DNA from: CAJBLF01 sp964495825
Lineage (GTDB): Bacteria > Patescibacteriota > Gracilibacteria > Absconditabacterales > Absconditicoccaceae
Assembly (NCBI GenBank): GCA_964495825.1
Contig: CAZBWI010000053.1
Span: forward strand, 1-46,443
Direction: 5' to 3'
Length of the DNA stretch: 46,443 nucleotides
The translations under genes were made by a program, and so were the position numbers. Position 1 is the stretch's first letter. Every line of letters starts with the position of its first letter. The notes under the pieces were generated by a model, which was not told the origin of the DNA, made no database searches, and saw only the letters and a list, made by a program, of their open reading frames with translations. Shown piece after piece: positions 23,401-34,281 of this stretch.

Positions 23401-24949
23401 TATCAATGATCTTACATTCAAAATTGTAGATAAAAACAAAGAAGTAAAATGATTTTCGACAAAAGGACAAAATTTCAGTACCCTCCAACTTTGACGGAAA
23501 AATAGCCAAAGCTTAGGAGAAAATGTTGATGGATATATTATCAAAGTACATAATAAAATTGATACCAAAGATAGGCCAAGTAGTTTTTGGCAATTTTTGG
23601 GAATAGGAGAAAAACCAAAATATATTGTCGTCTTGCCAAAAGGTACTGATTACAAAAAATGATTACTGACTATCGATAATGATTACATCAAGAAGCCTAT
23701 TAACCTTGAATTGGGAGATAGGATCTTAGCTGTAGAATATTATGATCCAGCCAAAGAAGATATTACACTCTCATTCAAGGACCTACCAAGAGAATGGCTT
23801 TATATCAATATTGCCACCCTAACGATAACACAAGATGATCTAAGCACCAATCAACAGAAATCATTGATATTGTACAAAAAATCATCACCATGGTCCAATC
23901 AAACGGTTGCAGGTATGCAAAATCTAGGAGATATCGAAGCACCAGTAGGAGAAATTGTTCTCCGAAGGAATATGACCAATGAAGCTATAGGCACAGGAGT
24001 AGCACTCGAAGGATATATCAATACAAAGTATACACTCAAATCAACACGGACTGACAATGTCATCGTAAGTAAAATGCTTATCCAAAAAGACGGGCAAATC
24101 ATCGCAGAAAAAGATAATCAATCACAAACAGGAATACTTAATCTCAGTGGACTCTTCTTCACAGGAACCGACCAACAAAACTATGACTTCATCGCTATCG
24201 ACCAAAATGGAAATATAGCAAAAGAAACCGTGACACTCAAAATTATGATACCAGATATCCAGATCATAGATCTCAAAAAAAGCGGAGAAGATACCGCAGA
24301 TATCATAGCGAAAATCAGTAATGATATAGATGAAGGACAAGTAATATTCCAAAGACTAAGAAATGGTATACGAAGTACTATCAAATGATCCAATCAAAAT
24401 AGCTACGAAGGTTTCGATCTATCACCAAAACAGACTATCATCACCTGAGGTATTTTTACCATAAGTAACAATATCGGTCTCTATGATACACAAGGCAATG
24501 AAGTAGCAACGATCGATCCAAAGACCGGAGAAATCAAAGTCAATCAAGGATATGAAAATAAGATACAAATTTACTTGAGATTCTGATCACATATTCCAGT
24601 AATCGAAGTAAGAGATAGGATAGAAAACAGAACACTCTTCCAAATAGTATTGCCAGTACAATCGATTACAGACATCGCCATGCAATCAGTGAATTATCAA
24701 AAAGTGCAGCTTCCTGATGGACAGTTTGGAGATTTTAGTAATGGATACTGTATTATGAACATGCAACATGAATGTATCTTATATACCAATAATGCAGGTG
24801 CTATGTATATTCCATGAACATATGCAACATCACTGATAGGAGAATATGCATTTGACAAAACCAACAAAAACGTTACTTTTACTATCAAAGAACAATCCGG
24901 AACAACAATAGCAAAGATCATACTAAAAGTGAAATCGACAGAAAACTAA
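11411..24949 (+). CDS. giant exported protein with Ig-like, FG-GAP and Pro-rich regions
   Basis: One frame of 4,512 codons to TAA at 24947, with more than 40 in-frame TGA (Gly) and no TAA or TAG. Residues 1-36 are a signal peptide or anchor ending YAAEN. About residues 40-160 form a conserved-looking block with RYTTKYIQQKI and IGTILIGNIPLPVV. Ig/invasin-like (Big_1-type) segments with PGPV/PGPA starts lie near residues 1540-1930. Near 2230-2375 are FG-GAP/VCBS-like repeats with calcium loops (DFNNDGIKD, DMDRDGKLD); another (DLNNDGKKD) is near 3917. A CxxC cluster near 3390 precedes a Pro-rich stretch (~3410-3525). The remainder is Asn/Thr/Ile/Lys-rich. No C-terminal sorting motif is evident. 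A role in adhesion to another cell is inferred from architecture; no function is established. Confidence 0.88.
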
Positions 24950-24986
24950 AGTGCAGAATACAATATGTAGAGTGCAGAGTTATGTA

Positions 24987-25005
24987 ACAATAGTCCGTAA
25001 AAAAA
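24987..25005 (+). repeat. 19-bp repeat, copy 2
   Basis: Exact second copy of the sequence at 7221-7239, 37 nt after the stop of the giant gene. The preceding bases also contain two near-copies of AGTGCAGA (24951, 24971). Confidence 0.6.
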
Positions 25006-25015
25006 CAAATCTTTC

Positions 25016-25057
25016 ACTATAAACTATAAACTATACACTATTTACTATACACTATAT
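25016..25057 (+). repeat. six-unit heptamer array
   Basis: ACTATAA, ACTATAA, ACTATAC, ACTATTT, ACTATAC and ACTATAT follow each other without gaps. It lies between the giant gene and the next secreted-protein gene and could overlap its untranslated leader. Confidence 0.75.
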
Positions 25058-25121
25058 TTTATCTTCTGTTTTATATCAAATCAAAACCAGAAATCTCATC
25101 ACGATCATCATAACATCCATA

Positions 25122-25949
25122 ATGCTCTTCTCAAGCATAGTTTTTGCTCACGACTGCAATCTTGTAGTGAGTTCACCAAACACCTTAGATGAAACAGTAA
25201 AAAATTATAACATAAATTACAAAATTTACCACAATGCCCTACCAACACAAGCTTTCAAACAAGCATTGATCAACCTCAAAGCTTACTGCTGTTCACAGAT
25301 CACTCAAAAATGATGTACCAAAGATGAAATAAAAAATCTACCTAAAACATATCCCGAAAGCGAATATCTCTTCGACCAAATATTTGATGTAGCGATGAGA
25401 AGATTGGATGGTATCCAAACACTCGCCTACGGACTCGATCCCGATCCTACAGCGTTGGAACGGAGAACATATATTACACAAACAGCAGCCAATGCCAACG
25501 GTGCTCAAGCAGGCGACATACAAAACATGTATAACAAATATTGGAAATTACATGCATTCAGTTTAGATAATATATTAGAAAATTATAATAAAGATGTAGC
25601 TACGGTCTCACTGGCAGATAAATATACTACACTCTGCGATATTATGAAGAAGATTTATGATATCCAAAAAGAGAAGAGAGTTATCCTTGGGGGATATGGA
25701 GAAAATAATAGTTTTTTGAATAAATGCACAAGCTTGGTAGAAAAAAGAGTGAAAAAAGAAAATAGCTATGTGAAATTGCTTATGACACAAAAATCAGCTA
25801 ACCTCTTTGATGAAACGATGAAAGCATATACCAAGAAACATTTTGTGGAAGAAAAACTCATGGGCCTATGGAATCTCGTAGCCAAAGTGAAGGATGTCTT
25901 CAAGACTATCGTACAACAAGCTCCTGTAGCCAAGAATTGCAGCAAATAG
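25122..25949 (+). CDS. secreted protein of unknown family, partner of the giant gene
   Basis: 275 residues from the ATG at 25122; TGA at 25311 is Gly and TAG at 25947 the stop. The N-terminus is the second half of a signal peptide (MLFSSIVFA, then HDCN). The in-frame codons upstream (KTRNLITIIITSI) would complete it, but no ATG, GTG or TTG is available there, so a non-AUG start near 25080 is possible. The mature part is helical, with Cys residues (AYCCSQ, GCTK) and the segment LDGIQTLAYGLDPDPTALER. No family recognised. Position behind the giant gene and before a pilin-like gene suggests the same transcript. Confidence 0.75.
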
Positions 25950-25975
25950 CATTTTACTCTTTATTTCAACAAAAA

Positions 25976-26446
25976 ATGAAAAAAAAACTTCTGACTATGT
26001 TCATGTTAGGATTTCTCATCATGCCGATATATTCATTCGGTCAAAAAACCAATGATTTTGAAATTATACCGAAAGCTCAAGAAGATATCTCACAAATAGT
26101 GAGCGGTATAGGAGCAGAATGAGGACATGTACGAGAAAACTACAATAAGCAAGCAAAAGATTTACAAGATAAAGAAAAATTGTGAGAACAATTAGCTTCA
26201 GGAGTGATGACATGGGAAACACTCCTTGATTATATCGTCTATCTTGTCAGATTTCTGTCTCAGATCGGAATAGTTATCGGTGTCATGATGATCATCTATG
26301 CAGGATATCTCTATGCCAGCAGTGTCTTTAGTCCATCAAACATGACCAAAGGAAAATCAGCTATCACCAATGCAATTATTGGTGTTCTCGTGGTAGCATT
26401 CTCCTATGCGATCATGAAGCTGCTCACAAGTGCTTTCTTATCATAA
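25976..26446 (+). CDS. VirB2/TrbC-like pilin (second copy)
   Basis: 156 residues; TGA codons at 26120 and 26183 are Gly; TAA ends it. A signal peptide (MKKKLLTMFMLGFLIMPIYS) is followed by a polar helical stretch, then two hydrophobic helices around residues 86-108 and 125-148. The loop SNMTKGKSAITNAIIGVLVV matches the loop of the 4142-4687 gene in layout (K-x2-I, then IG-x-LVV). This is the T4SS_pilin (TrbC/VirB2) topology. It starts 26 nt after the preceding gene, so it is probably co-transcribed with the giant protein. Confidence 0.7.
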
Positions 26447-26467
26447 AAAAATAGCAGCAATTACTGC
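26445..26467 (-). terminator. terminator of the minus-strand secreted-protein operon
   Basis: On the minus strand GCAG-TAATTG-CTGC (26467-26454) is followed by TATTTTTTT. It is 28 nt past the stop at 26495 and overlaps the end of the converging plus-strand gene. Confidence 0.6.
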
Positions 26468-26494
26468 CATCGATTATTAACGCTAAACCATTGA

Positions 26495-28558
26495 CTATTT
26501 AGATGCTTCTATCCTAGCTTTGAGTTCTAAGGCCATTTTGTTGATATCCAGAAGTGCTTGAGCGAAATTATCTCGGAAGGAATAGTTATCCTGCAAGAAA
26601 TCGATAATATTGTTCATAAAGAGGATATTATTCTGCTGAGCATATGTTTTTCTCATAATATCCACGGTCTGATCTGACGCTTCGATATAGGAAGCGGTTG
26701 CATCTTGGAATTTTTGGATATTCTCGTTGATATCGGAAAGAGAAGTCGCCTGTTCGAGATTGGCCTTATTTTTGATAGGATCAGAAACGACAATATATTT
26801 ATTATAATCATCAGCTTCAGGAGCAGTAGTATTCATATTCAATACAGAAAGACTAAGATCTTTTGTATTTTGTATCTGTTCTGCTATCTTGATGGTAGTG
26901 CTTTTTTGAGGGAAGACAGGTTTGAATCATATTTGTACCTTGAATGCAAAATTATCTGCAAGCTTGATCTTGATAGTACCATCCAAAAATTCTTTTGTTT
27001 TAGAAAATTTAATCATCTCACCGCTATCTTTGAGTCATTGGAGGACATCAAGAATTTCCTGGAAGATTGCCTGGATACTGTAGACTTTCTTTCCTGGCGT
27101 CACTTTTTTGGTCTCTGAAGGGACCTTGCAGAATTTGATGCGAAACATATCTTCCATTTTTTCCCGTCATGCACCATTAGGACCGGCAATAAGAAAACAG
27201 GTACAATCAGAAACACAAAGCGCTTTTTGTTGGATTCATGAAACCTTGTCACATTGCTGAATACAAGATTTGACACACTTTAGCTGACATTGTGCTTGTT
27301 TATCAAGAGGAAGGCTATTGCAGCTATATTCGCAGGTTCATGGCTGTGCATCACCAAACGCATGCTCAGCATAAGTATTGGCTATCTGATTTGTTATTCA
27401 TGGATCAGAGGTACTTTCACGAGGAGATAATGGATTCTTATCATAAAAACTATCAAGAAGATGATCAGTGACAAGGTCATCAATATTTGCCGTATCTATG
27501 AAATTATTGATAACAGCAAGATATTCTTCTGCAGTTGCAAATTGAGGGTTTTCTTGGAGAGCAATAGGAGCTTCTTCAGCAAATCAGGAAAGACACTGAT
27601 TTCAAAATACTAAAACAGATCATCCTGGTAGAGATGAGGAAGTATTTATAGTTGCTACAAAATTTTGGATTTCTTGGTCATCAGTAGGAGTAATTAGTTG
27701 TTTCTCTGAAAAAGAAGTCAATGATGATGAAGGTAATGCCTGTGAAATTGAAGAAATTCCTCCACCAGAAGATCATGATAAAGATGAGCTATTGGAAGAA
27801 GATCAGGTCATCTGAGTGAAAGGTCATCCTCCGCCTACTTGGTAGGAACTCTGATCAGTGAGCGAAGAAAGATCTCAGCCTCCCATAGTAGTGAGGGACT
27901 GTACCGTAGGTAGACGATAAAAAAGCACCTGCGGAGATTCCTTGAACCCTTCAAAGAGGATATTACCGATCTGATTGATATCATGAAGAAGATCAAAATC
28001 GCTGTCATCCAACGTACCATTCCAAAAGAGATCGGACCCATAATTATCCTGATTAAGTGCAGACAAAGAATAAGCATTGGAATAACCAGCATAATACGCT
28101 TTATTAATAGCAGTATTTATCGCCTGGATGTTATCAAAAGAATTTGTCATATTGTTGCATGCAAGAAAAACAGCATAGCTTTTGTTAATCTCAGAAGAAT
28201 GCGGTTTTTTTGTTCACAATGGAAGAATCTGCTTAAAAGTCTCCCTAAATGAAGCATTGGAATTGTAAATAACATTGATAAAATCCTGAGTCGTTGCACG
28301 AGGACATCATACATAATACTCCCTTAGATAATCAAGAGAAGTAGTTGTAGAAGAAATTTCCCTATCTTTAACGAGTTTCAAAGCCTTGGAATAAATATTA
28401 CTTACAACGACTTTACCTTCAAAGAGATCTCACATACTAAAGACGTCTGTTTTCATCTGATCAAGCACCTGAGAAAAATCAACACCAAAAACAAAGGAAT
28501 ACATTCCGATAAGCAAAAATACCAATACAAGATATATCCTATTGAGGTTCTTGAACAT
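26495..28558 (-). CDS. large secreted Cys-containing protein of unknown family
   Basis: 687 residues ending in TAG, with more than a dozen TGA codons read as Gly. A signal peptide (MFKNLNRIYLVLVFLLIGMY) leads into a helical domain (to ~residue 220), then a Gly/Ser-rich linker (~222-262; many of its Gly are TGA), a second helical part, and a compact Cys cluster near residues 407-455 (CEYSCNS, CQLKCVKSCIQQC, CVSDCTC). The last ~200 residues are helical and Cys-free. The cysteines suggest disulfides or metal binding outside the membrane. Its start overlaps the upstream gene by 20 nt, indicating translational coupling. Not recognised. Confidence 0.8.
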
Positions 28559-29603
28559 TTCTCAGCTTATCATATAAAGTATATATTGGCGTCACGATAC
28601 GAGCTATGAGTTTCCCCAATCCATCCAGATCTTCCTGATACATGCTGAATCCTACATGCAGAGGATATGCCATGTACATATCACGAATCATTCTGAAGAT
28701 CAATGACATAGCGCTTTTTGATCGGATATATTGGGTAGAAAACCTTCTGTATACGGAAGAATAATTAGAAACAAGTCCAGGATATTTCTGCAACATCGTC
28801 AGATAATAGGCCATAAAGAGACGATAATAAAAGAGCTCATTATAAGCAAGATTGACAAATGATACCATAGTTAATCCAGCATCATTCAATCAGCAAACAA
28901 AAATATTATCATTAGATCATGAACATGCTGGCAAATCCTTGATGGATTGGGCATCAAAAACAGTAAGTTCGCTCAATATCTTTCTAGTATTTTTTACATA
29001 AGATTTCACCATACGACAAGTCTTGTCATAAGAATGATTAGTATTATTACAGATATTAATGCCAAAATACGATTGAAAATAATCATTTATCACAGATCAT
29101 AATTGTGCTTCCGAATTGTATTCAACAAAAGGACCATATATAGTGGATTGCTTGATATTTGTATAATCATTCATGATAGCATTAAAGAGTTTTGGGATGT
29201 TGGTGGCAAGATCGCATTCGTTGTTCATAGATTGAGGGGCACAGAGATCACGATCATCAAGATCATAATCAGTAAAATCAAGTTCTTTGAAACTCTTGCG
29301 TTTAAAATACGTATCTTTGAGTTTTGATCTAGAAGCATCAACAACATTACTACAAAGAAGATACACAAAAGCAGAATATTTGGCATCATAGACAAAATCA
29401 TTTTTTATGAAACTTTTAGAAGTAAGTACTGCATCGCAATAATTAACGATAAGCGTATGTACCTGACCAGGATCAGAAGAATACTCAGTATAAAGAGTAT
29501 GTACGATATCAGCTTCACTAGCAGCGAAAGCAAAGGAAAATCACAGACAAGCAATGATTGTCATGATACCTAGCTGTATTCGATGCTTTCTGATAATATA
29601 CAT
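28539..29603 (-). CDS. secreted protein of unknown family
   Basis: 354 residues ending in TAG; TGA codons are Gly. The N-terminus is a signal peptide (IQLGIMTIIACLGFSFAFAA). The mature protein is helical and rich in Tyr, Asp and Asn, with scattered cysteines (NYCDAV, YLLCSN, RDLCAP, NECDL, NICNN, KTCRMV, PACSGS, VCGLN). The C-terminal ~110 residues (from FVNLAYNELFYYRLFMAYYL) are aromatic-rich amphipathic helices. It lies 23 nt after the upstream secreted-protein gene and overlaps the next by 20 nt, so all are one operon. Confidence 0.8.
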
Positions 29604-29626
29604 TGCGCAAAAGATAAAATAAAAGA

Positions 29627-31060
29627 TTATCGGCATTTTCCTCATCTACCACATTGCAATTCGCAAGCTTCGCCTAGACTGCTTATCAAGCTATTCTTTT
29701 TTTCTTTTCAACCGAGGATATCATCCTTGATGGCTTGTATCTGTATTCCGAGCGCAGTAAACGCTGGAGTGATATCTTTAACTTCCGAAGAAATGCTGAT
29801 ATCCTGATCAACAGTTTGACTAACAAAAACATCCAAAAGATATTGATTCATGATAGTAACAAAAACATCTTGGCTCATAGTATTGACAAGGGTTTTCTTT
29901 TGAATATTCTCAACTTTTTCTTGTGTAGCAGGTACGCTTTTGTCAGTAAGTGCTTTCCATGACCTAGTAAATGAATTACTAATACCTGAAATAGTAGATA
30001 GTATGTTTCCATTAGTCTCTTCAACTGAAAAATTTAATGGTTTCTTGATGCTACCGATTTTTGTAGAACCGTACATAGATTTTAGAAGTTCTTCCTCTCT
30101 TGTTGTAAATTCATCGGAGGGATTTTTTGAAAAAATATCGCCGAGTCTATCAATTGCATCTGTAAATGTTTCCAAAGAGTCAGACCAAGAATTCTTGGTA
30201 TTAGCAATAAGAGTTTTGATAGTATCTTTGAATTTTTTTATGTTAGAGTCGCAAGGATTGGTAATACCTCTTGCACAGCTATAATCAGTTTTCATCACAG
30301 ACATAGCTCCGCTATCGAAGATGATTCTAACGCCATCCGTACCTCATCTGGAAATCTGATCAAACTGGGAAATAGTATCAAAATACAGGAAGCTCTTAGC
30401 TGCCGAAAGTATACTCGTGAGCATGGAAGTGATATTGTTATATGATACACCATCATTGATAACAGATCATGGTTGGAATATTCCCGCTTCAATATACTTC
30501 TGAAGGATATTTCTCATAATCATAAGGTTCTGATTATTGATTTGTTCATACCATCCACCACCAACACCAAGCTCATATTTTTTGGTAGCAAGCTGACTTT
30601 CCAATGTTTCTATAAGTTTGGTATCTCTCAAAAAAACCTTATTCTTGGTAAGTAGCGTCGTTCATCCTGCAATATCCTTGGCTCCTCAGAAATTCACCGG
30701 ATTAAAAAAGATAGCAGTAGTCGCCATAGAAAATTTCAATTTTTGAGAGACATTTCTCGCTACTCTGCTGACAACAGTCTGTGCAGGAGGAGCAAAAACG
30801 GATCATTGAAATCGGTTTGGGTTGACATACTGCCCAAGATAGGTTCATTCTGTACCTTGGGTATGTATAGTATTGATCATTTCATTGACAAAATCCATAA
30901 GCAAGGAAAGTGGTTGAGAAACAGTTCCACAGATAGTTGTAGATTGGCAATATATATCTTTGGATACGGTGACCTGGACAAATTTAGCAGAAACAAAAGA
31001 AAATCCTCCTGCGAGCAGGATAAGTCATCACATAAGCAATGAGAGGAAGAGTTTTTTCAT
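29627..31060 (-). CDS. secreted protein of unknown family
   Basis: 477 residues; TAA at 29629 is the stop. A signal peptide carrying a TGA-TGA Gly pair (LMGGLILLAGGFSFVSAKF) is followed by a Cys pair (IYCQSTTICG), a helical domain, a Gly-rich turn (ELGVGGGWYEQ), a Cys pair (DYSCARGITNPC) and long helices. It ends after a further TGA in a short basic tail with ACELQCGRGGKC. The first frame-wise stop under the standard code would remove both the signal peptide and the tail. Not recognised; the spacing to neighbours (21 and 23 nt) places it in the middle of the operon. Confidence 0.8.
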
Positions 31061-31081
31061 GAAACCAAACAAAATAAATAA

Positions 31082-32602
31082 TTATTGGGGCAATTGATCA
31101 ATCTTAGCGGTGAGAATTTTCTGTTCACTTGTATCATCACAGATACTCAATGCTTTGATATACGTATCCTTAGCTAAACTATAGTCATGATTCAAAAGAT
31201 AATAATCGCCAAGTAAATGATAAAGATGTGATTGATGATAGGTTTGTGAAAGAGAAATGAGCTTCTGCCCTACTGAAGATAGATTTTGTTTAGCTAATTG
31301 CAATCATACCTCACCATAGACACACACATCAGCTTGACTGCCACTCAAAAGTGTAGAACATTTTCAGAGATAAAGATCAGCTAACTGAGGATTGTCAGAA
31401 TATAAGAGGAAAGGTTTTCAAGTACGGAATGGTATAAAGAACATATGATCAAAAAATAATGAGAAATCTGATGGTTGCAGACTAGATTCTCCGAGAAGAT
31501 TGTGTCGTATACGAACCATATTGTCCATATCTTCAAGGTGGATATAACTGAGTAACATATATCTATATACATCAGTCCTAAGTGCTGGATCAGCAACTTG
31601 ATTAAGATATATGATAGATTGTTCATAATCGCCATACCAGTAATAGCAGATACCTATGAGGAATTTATACAAAAAAACATTATTAGTATCAAAATCCGCA
31701 AGCTTGAGAAAATAGTCCTTTGCAGACTCCCAATTATGCATAAGAAAATTTGTATAAGCGAGCACTTGATATGGGAGGATATATTGTTGATTCTGGTTCA
31801 AAGAATGAAGTGCTATCCTCTTGGCAAACGAGAAATATCAGTTCTTGAGTAAGGTAAGTGCGACCAATCCATCCCTGTAATATGGAGGAGGATTCTTGAT
31901 CTTCATATAATTCGCCAGTGCAGAATCATAAGATTTCTTAAAATCCTGATAACGCTGTCCAGTGACTTTACCGAATGCCGCCGTGGCTGTAGCATAGTCA
32001 TATACCCAGAGCGAATGAAGTCATTTGTAAAACATCACATCATCATCAGTAAGAAGATGGTGAGACTGATAGTCATTGATCAAAGAGAACACATTATCAA
32101 GCGAATTAGCCGAGGCGAGATCGAGAGAAGGATTATGAAAAAGCGTGTAGACAACTTGATGTGGATCAAGATTCAGATGAAAATAATTTCATTGCTCTGC
32201 TACCAAAAGAGAAAGGTAAGTATTGGCTTTATCAAACTGATAATATTGGAGGAATTTTTCCACTAAAGGTTGAAGGAATTGTGGATTCTTATTCTTAGTA
32301 TAGAGATATTCCAAAACATTGAGATCCTGAAAGATTTCTGAATCACCCAATTCCTGATGAACGACTCCAGAGACCATCTCGTTCACCTCCTGAACAGGTG
32401 CAACCGTATGAATAGTATCTTGAATTGGTTCTTGTACTATGGTTGTTACTACAGGTGTAGGTATTTCTACAGATGGAATATCTTCTGAAACAACGATACG
32501 ATGAGTAGAAAATGCTCAATCCAAAAAAAGGATAACGAGCCAGAAACAAAGAAGCATAGTTCAGATAATTAAAGAATTGGTATATTTATAGTGAGAATCC
32601 AT
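31082..32602 (-). CDS. membrane-anchored TPR-like protein
   Basis: 506 residues ending in TAA; TGA codons are Gly. A short cytoplasmic N-terminus is followed by one hydrophobic segment (SLIIGTMLLCFWLVILFLDG), a Pro/Val/Thr-rich spacer, then ~400 residues of paired helices with TPR-like spacing (for example YFLKLADFDTNNVFLYKFLI, YYWYGDYEQSIIYLNQVADP, LLGDYYLLNHDYSLAKDTYI). TPR proteins usually scaffold protein complexes. As the first gene of the operon with three secreted proteins it could organise a surface assembly; that is inference. Confidence 0.8.
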
Positions 32603-32631
32603 TGAATATATACAAAAGATAAATCAATCTA

Positions 32632-32637
32632 ATTATA
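32632..32637 (-). promoter_or_regulatory. candidate -10 element of the TPR/secreted operon
   Basis: On the minus strand TATAAT lies about 30 nt before the ATG at 32602. No good -35 hexamer is found at the normal distance, so only the -10 match is supported. The 294-nt spacer 32603-32896 otherwise holds the secY terminator and A/T-rich sequence. Confidence 0.4.
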
Positions 32638-32808
32638 GTGGAAACAGACTCAAAAGACGAAAAAATAAGCGAAAATAACACCAATACGATTTGACAAAAA
32701 ATAAAAGATAAATAAATAATTGACTTTTATAAAAAAGAATAAAAAAAATATGTTTATATATACAAAACAGTAAACAATATCTTTGAGAAGATACTTTCTT
32801 TTATGTAT

Positions 32809-32831
32809 AAAAAAACTGAGCTTTCGCCCAG
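32809..32831 (-). terminator. terminator of the ribosomal protein operon
   Basis: On the minus strand CTGGGC (32831-32826), a GAAA tetraloop and GCTCAG (32821-32816, one G-T pair) are followed by a T7 run. It is 66 nt past the secY stop. Confidence 0.8.
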
Positions 32832-32896
32832 CTTTTCTCTATATAACTAACTCAGTTCTATAAAGTGAATATTAAAATCCCAAGTTGCGATTCAAA

Positions 32897-34252
32897 TTAA
32901 AGTTGATTGATATTCTTGGACACCGTACCCAGATCGATCTTGTCATATCTCTGCATCAGCATATCTGTTTTGATTTTGCTCATAATCTCCTGTACCACTC
33001 ACACGATAATGATCACTCCAGAACCAGTAACAACTACAGGAAGTGATCCTAAAGATTGAACAAGATTTTGGACGAATGGGATATAATTGAGCAGATAGCT
33101 GTAGATGCCGATAAGTGCCAAACCAATTCCTCATCGGAAACAAAGATGCATCAAAATTCAATTGATATATTTTGCTGTCTCTTTTCCTGGTCTAATACCT
33201 GGAACAAATCATCCTCTCTTTTGGATATTGTCGGAAATCCTTTCTGGAGAGAAGACAATCAATGTATAGAAGAATGTAAACACGATAATCAGGATAAAAT
33301 ACAAAATGATTGCTGGGATTCCTGGTTGTTGAGTATAGATATTGAGATTTGCTTCAACCCAATTAGCAATAGCCATAAGTTTAGTATTCATAGGCTGGAA
33401 TTGTACAATGAGTTTGGAAAGTAAATAAGGAAAAGAAACGAATGCGATAGAAAAGATAATAGGTACCATACCTACTGGATTCATCGGAATAGGTAATGAA
33501 GATGATTCTTCTACTCTTCCTCTTCTTGCATAAATTACAGGAATCTCCTTGATAGACTTGAGGATGAATATAGAAAGCAAAACTAAACCGAGGACGATGA
33601 TCAACATAAAAATAAAGACACCCATGATATTATCTGAACCTGCCATGCTAGAATATACTTTCTGAGTAATTCCTGATACGATGGATGCGAAGATCAACAA
33701 TGATATTCCATTGGATATTCATCTTTCGGTGATTAATTCTCCTATCCACATAAGAAGAACAGAACCAACAGTCATAGCAAATGCTGTACCAATCAAATTT
33801 AATGGAGCTGTACTGATAACATTTCCACCAAGAAGATAATTAATAAAAAATACCATTCCTATTGATTGAAGAAATGCTAATGGTACAGAAAGATATCTAG
33901 TATATTGTTGGATTTTTTGTTGTCCTACCTCACCTTGTTCTGTAAGTTCCTCCAACTTAGGTACCACAGAACCAAGAAGCTGCATAATAATAGATGCATT
34001 GATAAATGGAGCAAGTCCTACCGCAATGATTGCAAATTGATCTAATGATCCTCCTAGGAGCATAATGAAATATCCCAATCATGAATTTGAGGTGTTAATT
34101 GTTCTCTCCATAAGTGTAGTAATATCTACAAAAGGAACAGGAATAAACACCAATAACCTATAAATTGCAAGCATGACAAGGGTAAAAATAATTTTCTTTC
34201 TTATGCTAGGATTTTCCCGTACTTCTTGAATCTTTTTGAAGAACTTTTCCAT
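32897..34252 (-). CDS. secY: protein translocase subunit SecY
   Basis: 451 residues ending in TAA. SecY is the channel of the Sec translocon in the inner membrane. The start MEKFFKKIQEVRENPSIRKK, the plug-region glycines, and the conserved segments GLAPFINASIIMQLL, GEVGQQKIQQYTRYL, GELITERGISNG (TGA 33719 is the conserved Gly) and QKRGGFVPGIRPGK are typical, and about ten hydrophobic helices can be counted. An in-frame GTG at 34282 would extend the protein into the rplO stop region and is unlikely. It is the last gene of the operon; adk and map, which often follow, are absent. Confidence 0.96.
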
Positions 34253-34281
34253 CAGAGAGGAATAATAGACATAAAAAAACA

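Noticed and set aside
11411..24949. About twenty separate short ORFs or a decayed pseudogene
   Set aside because: All breaks are TGA in one constant frame, with no TAA or TAG over 4,512 codons, and glycine fits local context. A pseudogene would show frame changes and all three stops.
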